Source: Myxococcus eversor (GTDB lineage Bacteria > Myxococcota > Myxococcia > Myxococcales > Myxococcaceae). Taken from it: a DNA stretch of 64,000 nucleotides. A program made the position numbers and the translations under genes. The stretch is from positions 491,877 to 555,876 of the forward strand of contig NZ_JAAIXY010000004.1 in assembly GCF_010894455.1 (NCBI RefSeq). Direction: 5' to 3'. Below the pieces are notes generated by a model. It was given only the letters and a program-made list of their open reading frames with translations, was not told the DNA's origin and made no database searches. Below are positions 35,028 to 43,749 of this stretch, one piece after another (the stretch's first letter is position 1; every line of letters starts with the position of its first letter).

Positions 35028-36182
35028 GTGTCGCTGAGCGACCAGGAGGTCCAGGTGCGGGTGAGCGTGGCGCCGGAGCTGGCATCGTTTCGGGAAGTGT
35101 CGCGGGGGCTGTTGGCGCGGGGACTGCCTCCGGAGCGGGTGTCTTTCGAGGAAGCGCGGGGCCCGTGGAACGGGCGGGTGGATGCGCTCCTGAGCGGCAT
35201 GGAGGCGGGGGCGCTGCCGGTGGTGCCCCGGGACTTCCTGGAGCTGGCGGAGAAGGTGGTGTGTCACCGGGAGCCGGAGCGCTGGGCGCTGCTGTACCGC
35301 GTGCTCTGGCGGCTGACTCACGGGGAGCGGCGCCTCCTGGAACGGGAGGTGGACCGGGATGTCCAGCGCCTGCGGCGGATGGAGCGCGCGGTGCGGAGGG
35401 ACGTGCGGAGCCTCGTGATTCGCGTCCGCTTCCGTCGAGGCTCCTCCGACGATGCGGAGCGGTACGTCGCGTGGTACCGGCCGGACCACCTCGTCGTCAG
35501 GTTGGCGGCGCCCTTCCTCGTGGGGCGGTTTCCCACGCTGCGTTGGAGCCTCTTCACCCCGGACGCCAGCGCGCACTGGGACCTTTCGCGCCTGAGCTAC
35601 GGCGCGGGGCTGGCGTGGGAAGCGCCGCCGCGCACCGGAGCCACCGCGCGGAGCCTGGGCGCGCCGCGCTTCCGAACCCCACGGGAGGAGCGCCAGGTGT
35701 GCGCGCCGGTGATGATGGTGGGAGACGTGCCCGACACGCGGGAGGACGGGGACGCGCCGGGCTTCGCGGGGGCGGCGGGGCGGCTCTTGGAGGTGGTGCT
35801 CTCGCGCGCGGGGCTGAAGCCCACGGACCTCCATGTCTCGCGGGGGCCCTGGTCCGGAGGGGACGTGGACGCGCCGGGCTGGCGGGAGGCGCAGGCGTTC
35901 CGCGAAGCGCTGGCGTCGGAGGTGGCCTCGGTGCGCCCGCTGCTGATGCTCGCGCTGGGCCACGTCGCGGGGCAGGCGGTGCTGGGGCCGGGGTTCCGCC
36001 TCAACCTGAACCGGGGGCAGTTCGTCCAGACGCCCTGGGCACGCGGGGCCATGGCCACCTTCGCGCCTTCGGATGTCCTGCGCCGGACGGACCCTCGTGA
36101 GCGCGCCGAACTGCGCATCCACTTCGAGGCGGACCTGCGCTCGGCGGCGCAGTGGCTCCGGCTCGCCGGGGCGCGCGGGTAA
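35028..36182 (+). CDS. DUF4130-uracil-DNA-glycosylase fusion with degenerate UDG part
   Basis: A 384-residue protein. Residues about 20-190 match DUF4130, the domain with the hallmark WYRPDHLVVRLAAPFLV, RFPTLRWSLFTPD and SAHWD. The C-terminal part (about 215-365) is recognisable as a UdgX/family-4-type uracil glycosylase by VGDVPDTREDGDAPGFAG and AGRLLEVVL. But the catalytic set is damaged: family motif GEAPGxxED is GDVPDTRED, and the late HPS motif is APS (TFAPSDVLRR). The usual protein is about 100 residues longer. A radical-SAM partner that normally sits next to such genes is absent. Probably not an active glycosylase; it might bind DNA. The GTG at 35028 is preferred; a GTG at 35026 is in another frame. 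Confidence 0.8.
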   Translation: MSLSDQEVQVRVSVAPELASFREVSRGLLARGLPPERVSFEEARGPWNGRVDALLSGMEAGALPVVPRDFLELAEKVVCHREPERWALLYRVLWRLTHGERRLLEREVDRDVQRLRRMERAVRRDVRSLVIRVRFRRGSSDDAERYVAWYRPDHLVVRLAAPFLVGRFPTLRWSLFTPDASAHWDLSRLSYGAGLAWEAPPRTGATARSLGAPRFRTPREERQVCAPVMMVGDVPDTREDGDAPGFAGAAGRLLEVVLSRAGLKPTDLHVSRGPWSGGDVDAPGWREAQAFREALASEVASVRPLLMLALGHVAGQAVLGPGFRLNLNRGQFVQTPWARGAMATFAPSDVLRRTDPRERAELRIHFEADLRSAAQWLRLAGARG

Positions 36183-36304
36183 CGCCCGGAGGCCCCGGAC
36201 ATATCGGCCCGTGGAGAGATGGTTGCTCCCTGGGCCGCTGTGCGCCGGCTTGTCGCGACGATGTTACTTTAGGGGGAAGGCATCGCCCACCAAGGGGACC
36301 ATTG

Positions 36305-37126
36305 ATGCGTCGCTCCTCGCTGACCCTGTTGTTGCTCCTCTCCGCCACCGGGTGCTCGCGGTCCACCCTGGTGCGTCAGGGTCCTCCCGTCATCGTCGCC
36401 ACGCCTGAGCTGGCGAAGGAGTCCGGCTTCGCGCCCTGGGCCATCTCCATGCCCTTCGGCCACGCGCAGGACGGCAGCGCGCTGGTGCTGAAGTTCCTGG
36501 AGCGCGCGGAGGCATCGGGGGCGCGCTACATCAGCAACGTCCAGGTGGTGTTCATGGCGAATGACGCGGGCACGGAGCTGGAGTGCCGCACGCAGTTGAT
36601 GCCGGAGGGCCCCCTTCCGCCGTGGAAGGCCCTGGTTCGCACCGCCATGGCCGCGGGGGAGTACGCCCCGCTGCAGCTCGTCTCTCGCCCCATGCCGTTC
36701 GTGATGACGGTGTGTCAGCAGGTCATGGTGAACCAGACCGTGACGCAGGCCGTCCGCAGTGGTGTCATCCCCTCCAATGGCGGCTCCAACGCGCTGAGCT
36801 CCAGGACCTTCACGGAGTCGCGTCCTGAAACCCGCTGCGGGACGGCGACGGTGACGCGCACGCTCACCCGTTATGCGTTCGAGGACGCCGTCAACTACAT
36901 GCCGCCGCGCATCGAACGAATCGTGGAGTCCCGCCCGGAGCTGAAGCTCCAGGAGTCGGTGGCCGAGTGCCTGCCGAGGGACCCCCGCGCTCCGCGCACC
37001 AACCGCATCGAGGCGCTGGCCTACGGCGGCTCCGGTCCTCGGGCCGCCTTCCTGGAGCTGCCCGCGCTCGCTCCGGTGGAGGCCCCGGTAGAGGCGTCGG
37101 AGCCCTCCAGCCGGGTGGACCTCTGA
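36305..37126 (+). CDS. Hypothetical lipoprotein
   Basis: A 273-residue protein with the lipoprotein signal MRRSSLTLLLLLSATGC, where Cys17 is the lipidation site. The mature part contains a few Cys (ELECRTQLM, MTVCQQVMV, ETRCGTATV, VAECLPRD) and Val/Thr-rich strands. The C-terminal 20 residues are Ala/Pro/Glu-rich. AAGGGGA lies upstream of the ATG at 36305; the open frame extends further upstream but has no signal. It converges on the aldo/keto reductase gene, 34 bases away. Function unknown. Confidence 0.72.
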   Translation: MRRSSLTLLLLLSATGCSRSTLVRQGPPVIVATPELAKESGFAPWAISMPFGHAQDGSALVLKFLERAEASGARYISNVQVVFMANDAGTELECRTQLMPEGPLPPWKALVRTAMAAGEYAPLQLVSRPMPFVMTVCQQVMVNQTVTQAVRSGVIPSNGGSNALSSRTFTESRPETRCGTATVTRTLTRYAFEDAVNYMPPRIERIVESRPELKLQESVAECLPRDPRAPRTNRIEALAYGGSGPRAAFLELPALAPVEAPVEASEPSSRVDL

Positions 37127-37160
37127 CGCGCACTCGGCGGGGAGCGGACCGCCGCGCGGC

Positions 37161-38141
37161 TCACATGCCGCGCAGCGCGTGTGGCAGGTAGGGCGCCTCC
37201 AGGGCCTGGAGCTCCTCGGGCTGGAGCGTGAGGTCCACCGCGCGCATGGCGTCCTCCAGGTGCTCCATCTTCGTGGCGCCGATGATGGGCGCCGTCACCA
37301 CGGGACGCGACAAGAGCCACGCCAGGGCCACCTGGGCGGCGGGCACGTTGCGAGCCTCGGCCACCCGTCGCGTGGCCTCCACCACGTCCCAGTCTCCTGG
37401 CTGGTCATACAGCACCGGCGCGTACGCATCCGTCTGCGCGCGCGGCGTCGCCTCCCGGTCTCCCAGTGACTTGCGCGTCCCCGAAAGCAGCCCGCGCGCG
37501 AGCGGAGACCAGGGGATGACGCCAATGCCCTCCGCCTCGCACAGGGGCAGCATCTCCCGCTCCTCCTCGCGGTAGACGAGGTTGTAGTGGTCCTGCATGG
37601 ACACGAAGCGGGACCAGCCATTCAGGTCCGCCACGCCCAGGGCCCGCGCGAACTGCCACGCATACGTGGACGACGCGCCCAGGTAGCGCACCTTGCCCTG
37701 GCGGACGAGCTGATCCAACGCGGACAGCGTCTCCTCCAGCGGCGTGTGCGGGTCCATCCGGTGGATTTGATAGAGGTCGATGGTCTCCAGCCCCAGGCGT
37801 CTGAGGCTCGCCTCGCACGCCTGGATGATGTGCTTGCGGGACAGCCCTCGCATGTTGGGCCCGTCCCCCATGGGGAAGTACACCTTGGTGGCGACCACCA
37901 CCTCTTCCATCCGCGCATAACGTCGCAGCGCGCGGCCCGTCACTTCTTCACTGACACCCAGCGAGTACATGTCCGCGGTGTCGAAGAAGTTGATGCCCAT
38001 CTCCACCGCGCGCCGGAAGAACGGCTGCGAGGCTTCCTCGTTGAGGACCCACGGGCGCCACGAGGGAGTGCCGTAGCTCATGCAGCCCAGGCACAGGCGT
38101 GAGACGCGCAGGCCGGTGCGGCCCAGTTGGGTGTACTTCAT
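37161..38141 (-). CDS. Aldo/keto reductase
   Basis: A 326-residue NADPH-dependent oxidoreductase of the AKR superfamily (TIM barrel). Visible tetrad region: FFDTADMYSLGVSEE (Asp and Tyr), VVVATKVYF (Lys) and YQIHRMDPHTPLEETL (His). The coenzyme-binding C-terminal part contains NVPAAQVALAWLLSRPVV. Family members reduce aldehydes and ketones; the substrate cannot be read from sequence. It lies directly before and divergent from the NRPS genes across 258 bases, so a role as a tailoring enzyme is possible but unproven. The ATG at 38141 is chosen because it begins the conserved KYTQLGRTGLRVSRLCLG; an upstream open frame lacks coding character. Confidence 0.93.
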   Translation of the reverse strand: MKYTQLGRTGLRVSRLCLGCMSYGTPSWRPWVLNEEASQPFFRRAVEMGINFFDTADMYSLGVSEEVTGRALRRYARMEEVVVATKVYFPMGDGPNMRGLSRKHIIQACEASLRRLGLETIDLYQIHRMDPHTPLEETLSALDQLVRQGKVRYLGASSTYAWQFARALGVADLNGWSRFVSMQDHYNLVYREEEREMLPLCEAEGIGVIPWSPLARGLLSGTRKSLGDREATPRAQTDAYAPVLYDQPGDWDVVEATRRVAEARNVPAAQVALAWLLSRPVVTAPIIGATKMEHLEDAMRAVDLTLQPEELQALEAPYLPHALRGM

Positions 38142-38184
38142 GGAAGGGGCTCCTCTCGTCGGGTGTCGGGCGGCACATCGCCAC

Positions 38185-38210
38185 GACCGGACGTGAATAT
38201 GCAACCGGTC
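38185..38210. promoter_or_regulatory. Inverted repeat in the divergent AKR/NRPS intergenic region
   Basis: GACCGG (38185-38190) and CCGGTC (38205-38210) form a perfect 6-bp inverted repeat with a 14-base AT-richer spacer. Placement in the 258-base divergent gap makes it a candidate operator for a dimeric regulator. Short palindromes are common in GC-rich DNA, so this is only a suggestion. The gap (38142-38399) is otherwise clearly less GC-rich than its flanks and holds no gene. Confidence 0.25.
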
Positions 38211-38399
38211 AACACGGATGTGCTGGGTCAATCGTGATGACGCGACTTTTCTGACTGCTCGGAATCCATTAAAAGTACGGCGAATCCAGGGGGCGTCAGC
38301 CGGAGCAGCAGGGACTTCGCCCCCGGGTTCACGGGACGCGTGTGTGCCGAGCTGAAACGGCTGCCGTCCCGCTGAAAAATCCCCCCCGGGACACTCGAC

Positions 38400-41300
38400 A
38401 TGCACTTGCCGACTCGCGCTGCCCCCGCCTCCGCGTTCGTTCGTCCAGAGGCCGCTACCCTCGTCGACGTGTGCCGCTCCCGGGCTGTGTCTCAGCCAAC
38501 GGATCCCATCTTCACGTTTGTCGACGAAGAGGGGGAGCACACTGTCACCTATGCGGAGTTGGACGCGCAGGTGCGCGCGGTGGCGGCGCGACTCCAGCAA
38601 GAGATGGCGCCGGGAGACCGGGCGTTGCTCATGTATTCACCGGGGCGTGAGTACGTGGTGGGCTTCCTCGCGTGTCTGTATGCGGGCGTGGTGGCGGTGC
38701 CCGCGTATCCGCCGGATGTCATGCGGCTGGGGCGCACGCTGCCCCGGCTCCAGGCGCTGGTGGCGGACTGCGGCGCGCGCGTGGCGCTCACGACGTCCGG
38801 AATCTCGGAGCTGGTGGGGCCGCTCACCGAGGGACTGGAGGACCTGCGCGCGCTGCGCTGGTTGTCCACGGACACGGTGCCGCTGGCCGAGGCCGCGTCG
38901 TGGCGCGAGGCGGACGTGCGCGACGAAACGGTGGCGTTCCTCCAGTACACCTCCGGCTCCACCGGCTCGCCGCGCGGAGTGGTGCTGGCGCATCGGCAGT
39001 TGATGCACAACTGCGAGCTCATCTCCCGGAACTTCGACGCGAAGCCGAACCCGAGGTTCGTCTCGTGGCTGCCGCCGTACCACGACATGGGGCTCATTGG
39101 CGGCATCGTCCATCCTCTGTTCCGGGACATGCATGCGTCGCTGATGGCGCCGATGTTCTTCCTCCAGCGTCCCCTGCGGTGGCTGGAGGTCATCTCGCGC
39201 CATGGCGGCACGGTGAGCGGAGGGCCCAACTTCGCGTTCGACCTGTGCGTGCGCAAGAGCACACCGGAGGAGCGCGCCGCGCTGGACCTCAGTCGCTGGG
39301 AGGTGGCGTTCTGCGGCGCGGAGCCGGTGCGCGCGGAGACGATGGACCGCTTCGCCGAGGCCTTCGCGCCCGCGGGCTTCCGACGCCACGCGCTCTATCC
39401 CTGCTACGGGCTCGCGGAGGGGACGCTCATCGTCACGGGCCGCCAGCGCGTCGCGGAGCGTCCGGTGGAGCTGGTGGTGAAGCGCTTCTCGCGCGAGGGC
39501 CTGGAGCGGGGTGAGGCGCGAGCGCCTGGGAGCGCCGACGACGGGGCGGTGCTGGTGGGCAGTGGCGAGGTGCTGGGGGAGCAGGAGCTGCGCGTGGTGG
39601 ACCCCCAGACGCGCGAGCCGAAGGCGCCAGGGCAGGTGGGCGAGCTGTGGGTGCGGGGGCCGAGCATCGCGGAGGGCTACTGGCAGCGTCCCGAGGAGAC
39701 GGAGCGCGACTTCCACGGCCGACTCGCGGGGACGGGGGAGGGGCCCTTCTTGCGCACGGGAGACCTGGGCATCGTCGAGGACGGTGAGGTCTTCGTCACG
39801 GGCCGCTTGAAGGACGTGCTCATCCTGCGGGGGCGCAACCTCTATCCGCAGGATTTGGAGCTGACGGTGGAGCGCGGCCATCCGGCGCTGCGTCCGGGGT
39901 GTGGCGTCGCGTTCTCGGTGGAGGCGGAGGGCGAGGAGCGGCTCGTCATCGTCCAGGAGGTCTCCGGGAAGGCGGCGGAAGGAGGCGTCCTCGACGAGGC
40001 GCTCGCGCGCATCCGCGCCACGCTCGTGGAGGAGCACGGCGTGGCCGCGCACGCGGTGGTGCTCATCACCTCGGGGAGTCTGCCCAAGACGTCCAGCGGC
40101 AAGGTGCAGCGGCGCGTGACGAAGCAGGCGTTCCTCGCCGAGGACCTGGAGGTCGTGAGTGCGTGGCGGGAGAGCCGCGCGGACGTGCTCGCGCGGGACG
40201 AGGTGTCGACCGCGTCCGAGGCGCTGACTTCCGGAGACGTGTTGTCGTGGCTCTCCAGTGAGGTGGCGCGGAGGCTCGGTGTCGCCGCGAGCACGCTGGA
40301 CGCCGAGGCGCCGCTCACGCAGTACGGGCTGGACTCGCTGCGGGGGCTGGATGTGATGCACGCGGTGCAGCAGACGTGGCGCGTGTCGCTGCCGCCCACG
40401 TTGTTGCTCCAGGGGCCGAGCCTGCGCGACGTGGCCGCTTGGGTGGAGCGCATGCGTGGCGCGGGAGGGGAGCCCACGGATGCTCCGGCCGACGCGCCGG
40501 ATGTCGGGGACGCGACGCCGCATCTCTCGGACGGTCAGCGCGCGCTCTGGTTCCTCCAGCGGCTGGCGCCTGGGAGCACCGCGTATCACATCGCGCGCGC
40601 GATGCGCCTGTCGCGGGACGTGGACCTGGGGGGGCTCGCGCAGGCGTTCTCCGGACTCGTCACCCGTCATCCCGCGCTCGCGTGCGCGTTCCCCGAGGAG
40701 CGGGGTGAGCCGGTGCTCCGTCCCGCCGCCGCGCCCGTGCTGGAGCGGGAGTCCGCTCGGGGATGGACGGAGGCGGCCCTGCGCGAGCGACTGGACGCGG
40801 AGACGCACCGCCCCTTCGACCTGGAGCGTGGGCCGATGATGCGCATGCGGGTCTTCACCGACGTCGAGGGTGGCCCGGTGCTGCTGCTCGTCTTCCACCA
40901 CCTCATCACCGACTTCTGGTCGCTGGAGGTGATGGCCGAGGAGCTGGGACTCCTCTACACCGCCGGCCTCCAGGGCGTACCCGCGACGCTGCCGTCACCC
41001 CCGGCTCCTGTCGCCCCCATCCTCCGCGCGCAGGAGGCGCTCCACACCGGGGCGCGAGGCGACGGGCTTCAGGCGTGGTGGCGCGAGAAGCTGAGCGGCG
41101 AGCTGCCGGTGCTGGAGCTGCCCGCCTCTGGCCCACGGCCTCGGCTCCAGTCCTTCCGAGGCGCCGCCGTGCCCTTCCGCGTGGAACCCGAGACGGCCTC
41201 TCGCCTGCTGTCGCTGGGGAGCGCGCGCGGCGCCACGCCCTTCATGGTGCTCCTGGCGGGCTACCTCGCGTTCCTGCGCCGCTACACCGGACACGAGGAC

Positions 41301-43745
41301 TTGCTGGTGGGGACGCCGACGGCGGGCCGGGCTCGCGCGGACCTGGCGCGTCAGGTGGGCTACTTCGTCAACCCCGTGCCCCTTCGCGCCACCGTGACGA
41401 AGGGAATGTCGTTCTCCGCGCTGCTGGCCGAGGTGCGTGGCGTGGTGCTGGAGGCACTGGAGCACCAGGAGCTGCCCTTCGCGCGGCTCGTCGAGCGGCT
41501 CCAGCCTCGTCGCGATGCGTCGCGCGCGCCCGTGTTCCAGACGATGTTCGTGCTGCACTCAGGGCGTCCGGGGCGCGAAGCCCTCGCGCCCTTCGCGCTT
41601 GGAGGCGAGGGGACGCGAGTCCGGCTGGGCGCGCTGGAGCTGGAGTCCTTCCCGCTTCAGAACCAGGCAGCGGCCTTCGACCTGACGTTGTCGATGGCGG
41701 AGTCGCGAGGAGGCTTCGCGGCGAGCCTGGAGTACTGCACGGACCTGTTCGACACGGAGGTCGCCCGGCGCATGGCCCGTCACCTGGGGGCCTTGCTGGA
41801 CGCGGCGTCGCGGACTCCCGACGTGCCCCTGTTGGACCTGCCCTTGCTGGACGAAGAAGAGCGGCGCGTGGCGCTGGCGACAGGTCGCGGGCGCGCGACG
41901 TCCGAGGCCCTGGCGCTGACGGGTCTTCACGAGGCCTTCGAGTCCTGGGTGGCCAGGACGCCCGAGGCCGAGGCGCTGGTATCGGGCGCGTCGCGATGGA
42001 CGTACCGCGAGGTGAATGACTGGGCGGACAGGGTCGCGGCGAGACTGCGCCACCAGGGTGTGGGCCCCGAGAGTCGGGTCGGCGTGCAGATGGAGCGCGG
42101 AGGGCCCGAGGCGCTCATCGCCTTCCTCGCGGTGCTGAAGGCCGGTGGAACGGTGGTGCCGTTCGACCAGGGGTACCCTTCGGAGCGGGTCTCCTGGATG
42201 TTGAGTGATTCCGGCGCGCGCTGGCTGCTCGTCCAGGAGCGGCTCGCGCGGCGACTGACGCTGCCTCCGGAAGTGACGATGCTCCCCTGGGAGGAGCACG
42301 GTGCTCGTGACGCGCGAGACGGGGACTCGCCATCCGAGCCGCGCGCGCTGCCCTCGTCGGACTGCACGGCGTACATCATCTACACCTCCGGCAGCACGGG
42401 ACGTCCGAAGGGGGTGATGGTGTCGCATCGCAGCGCCCTGCAACTGGTCGCGACGATTCGACAGGGCTTCGCGTTGTCCGCCGGTGCGAGGGTGCTCCAG
42501 TTCGCCTCACCGGCCTTCGATGTCTCCGTCTGGGAATACATCCAGGGCCTGATGACGGGCGCGACGCTGGTCCTGCCCCCTCCCGGCGAGGTGCTGGCGG
42601 GCGAGGTGCTGCACCGCGTGCTGCGAGAAGAGCGCATCCACCTGGTGACGCTCCCACCCTCGGCCTGCACGTTGCTGCCGGACACACCGCTGCCAGACTT
42701 GAAGACGCTCGTCTCCGCGGGTGAGCACTGTCCGGAGGACCTGGTGTCCCGCTTCGCTCCAGGGCGGGTGATGCTGAACGCCTACGGGCCCACGGAAGTC
42801 ACCGTCTGCTCGGCGTGGTCCCCGTGTGTCGTGGGGACCGGGGCACCGGACATCGGCCCGCCCTTGCCTCATGTCGATGCCTACGTGCTCGACGAGTCCC
42901 TGCGGCCTGTTCCGCCCGGTGTAGCGGGAGAGCTGTTCCTGGGAGGCCTGGCCGTCGCGCGCGGCTACGAAGGTCGCCCGGACCTGACGGCGGAGCGTTT
43001 CATCCCGGACCCGTATGGCTCCGTGCCAGGGGCTCGCCTGTATCGAACTGGAGACCTGGCGCGCTGGCGTCCATCCGGCCACATCGACTTGCTGGGCCGG
43101 TTGGATGCACAGGTGAAGCTGCGCGGGTTCCGCATCGAGCCGGGTGAGGTGGAGGTGGCCCTGCGCGAGCTCGCGGGGATGCGGCAGGCCCATGTCCGGG
43201 TGTGGCGCCCGCCGGCGGGAGGAGAGCCTCGGCTCGTCGCTTACGTGGTGCCACCCGAAGGCGGGATGCCGACTCCAGGCGAAGTGCGAGCGAGTCTCCG
43301 CGCGCGTCTGCCGGAGCACCTCATCCCCGCGGACCTCGTCCCGTTGGAGGCACTGCCCTTGTTGTCCAGCGGCAAGGTGGACACGCGGGCCCTGCCGGCC
43401 CCGACGCGCTCGGCTCCCTCGGAGGGTGCGCCTCGCACGCCCTTGGAAGAGACGTTGGTCCAGGCATGGGCGGAGACGCTTGGGTATCCGACGGTGAGCG
43501 TGCATGCCCACTTCTTCGATGACCTGGGCGGCAGCTCGCTGTCGGCGGTGCGCGCGTGCGCCCGGCTGCGCGAGGTGCTCGGCCGGGACGTCCCCGTCAC
43601 CCATTTCTTCGAGCATCCCACTGTCCACGCGCTGGCGCGGAGGCTGACCTCCGAGTCGGAGCCGGGGACGCAGAGCGTGAAGCATCAGGAGCGTGCGGAG
43701 GCCCGTCGTCAGGCCCTCCAGCGTCGCGGCGGAAGGAACAGCTGA
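38400..43745 (+). CDS. Nonribosomal peptide synthetase, FAAL-ACP-C-A-PCP (loading and first module)
   Basis: A 1781-residue protein that starts the assembly line. Domains: fatty acyl-AMP ligase (about 20-590; YTSGSTGSPRGV and SWLPPYHDMGLIGG are FAAL-type), acyl carrier protein (606-687; Ser646 in YGLDSLRG), condensation (about 707-1150; HHLITD at 833-838), adenylation (about 1168-1670) and PCP (about 1680-1755; Ser1713 in LGGSSL). A fatty acid is activated, loaded, and condensed with the first amino acid. The eight binding-pocket residues plus Asp235 read DVWTVAAVC by alignment to GrsA, close to Phe-type pockets (DAWTxAAxC), a weak prediction. The C-terminal tail (RAEARRQALQRRGGR) looks like a docking helix. 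An in-frame stop at 38373 makes the ATG at 38400 the first start. The next gene begins four bases later. Confidence 0.94.
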   Translation: MHLPTRAAPASAFVRPEAATLVDVCRSRAVSQPTDPIFTFVDEEGEHTVTYAELDAQVRAVAARLQQEMAPGDRALLMYSPGREYVVGFLACLYAGVVAVPAYPPDVMRLGRTLPRLQALVADCGARVALTTSGISELVGPLTEGLEDLRALRWLSTDTVPLAEAASWREADVRDETVAFLQYTSGSTGSPRGVVLAHRQLMHNCELISRNFDAKPNPRFVSWLPPYHDMGLIGGIVHPLFRDMHASLMAPMFFLQRPLRWLEVISRHGGTVSGGPNFAFDLCVRKSTPEERAALDLSRWEVAFCGAEPVRAETMDRFAEAFAPAGFRRHALYPCYGLAEGTLIVTGRQRVAERPVELVVKRFSREGLERGEARAPGSADDGAVLVGSGEVLGEQELRVVDPQTREPKAPGQVGELWVRGPSIAEGYWQRPEETERDFHGRLAGTGEGPFLRTGDLGIVEDGEVFVTGRLKDVLILRGRNLYPQDLELTVERGHPALRPGCGVAFSVEAEGEERLVIVQEVSGKAAEGGVLDEALARIRATLVEEHGVAAHAVVLITSGSLPKTSSGKVQRRVTKQAFLAEDLEVVSAWRESRADVLARDEVSTASEALTSGDVLSWLSSEVARRLGVAASTLDAEAPLTQYGLDSLRGLDVMHAVQQTWRVSLPPTLLLQGPSLRDVAAWVERMRGAGGEPTDAPADAPDVGDATPHLSDGQRALWFLQRLAPGSTAYHIARAMRLSRDVDLGGLAQAFSGLVTRHPALACAFPEERGEPVLRPAAAPVLERESARGWTEAALRERLDAETHRPFDLERGPMMRMRVFTDVEGGPVLLLVFHHLITDFWSLEVMAEELGLLYTAGLQGVPATLPSPPAPVAPILRAQEALHTGARGDGLQAWWREKLSGELPVLELPASGPRPRLQSFRGAAVPFRVEPETASRLLSLGSARGATPFMVLLAGYLAFLRRYTGHEDLLVGTPTAGRARADLARQVGYFVNPVPLRATVTKGMSFSALLAEVRGVVLEALEHQELPFARLVERLQPRRDASRAPVFQTMFVLHSGRPGREALAPFALGGEGTRVRLGALELESFPLQNQAAAFDLTLSMAESRGGFAASLEYCTDLFDTEVARRMARHLGALLDAASRTPDVPLLDLPLLDEEERRVALATGRGRATSEALALTGLHEAFESWVARTPEAEALVSGASRWTYREVNDWADRVAARLRHQGVGPESRVGVQMERGGPEALIAFLAVLKAGGTVVPFDQGYPSERVSWMLSDSGARWLLVQERLARRLTLPPEVTMLPWEEHGARDARDGDSPSEPRALPSSDCTAYIIYTSGSTGRPKGVMVSHRSALQLVATIRQGFALSAGARVLQFASPAFDVSVWEYIQGLMTGATLVLPPPGEVLAGEVLHRVLREERIHLVTLPPSACTLLPDTPLPDLKTLVSAGEHCPEDLVSRFAPGRVMLNAYGPTEVTVCSAWSPCVVGTGAPDIGPPLPHVDAYVLDESLRPVPPGVAGELFLGGLAVARGYEGRPDLTAERFIPDPYGSVPGARLYRTGDLARWRPSGHIDLLGRLDAQVKLRGFRIEPGEVEVALRELAGMRQAHVRVWRPPAGGEPRLVAYVVPPEGGMPTPGEVRASLRARLPEHLIPADLVPLEALPLLSSGKVDTRALPAPTRSAPSEGAPRTPLEETLVQAWAETLGYPTVSVHAHFFDDLGGSSLSAVRACARLREVLGRDVPVTHFFEHPTVHALARRLTSESEPGTQSVKHQERAEARRQALQRRGGRNS

Positions 43746-43749
43746 GACC

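Noticed and set aside
38142..38399. Sigma-54 (TGGCAC-N5-TTGC) promoter before the NRPS genes
   Set aside because: No GG/GC pair with the right spacing was found in the gap.
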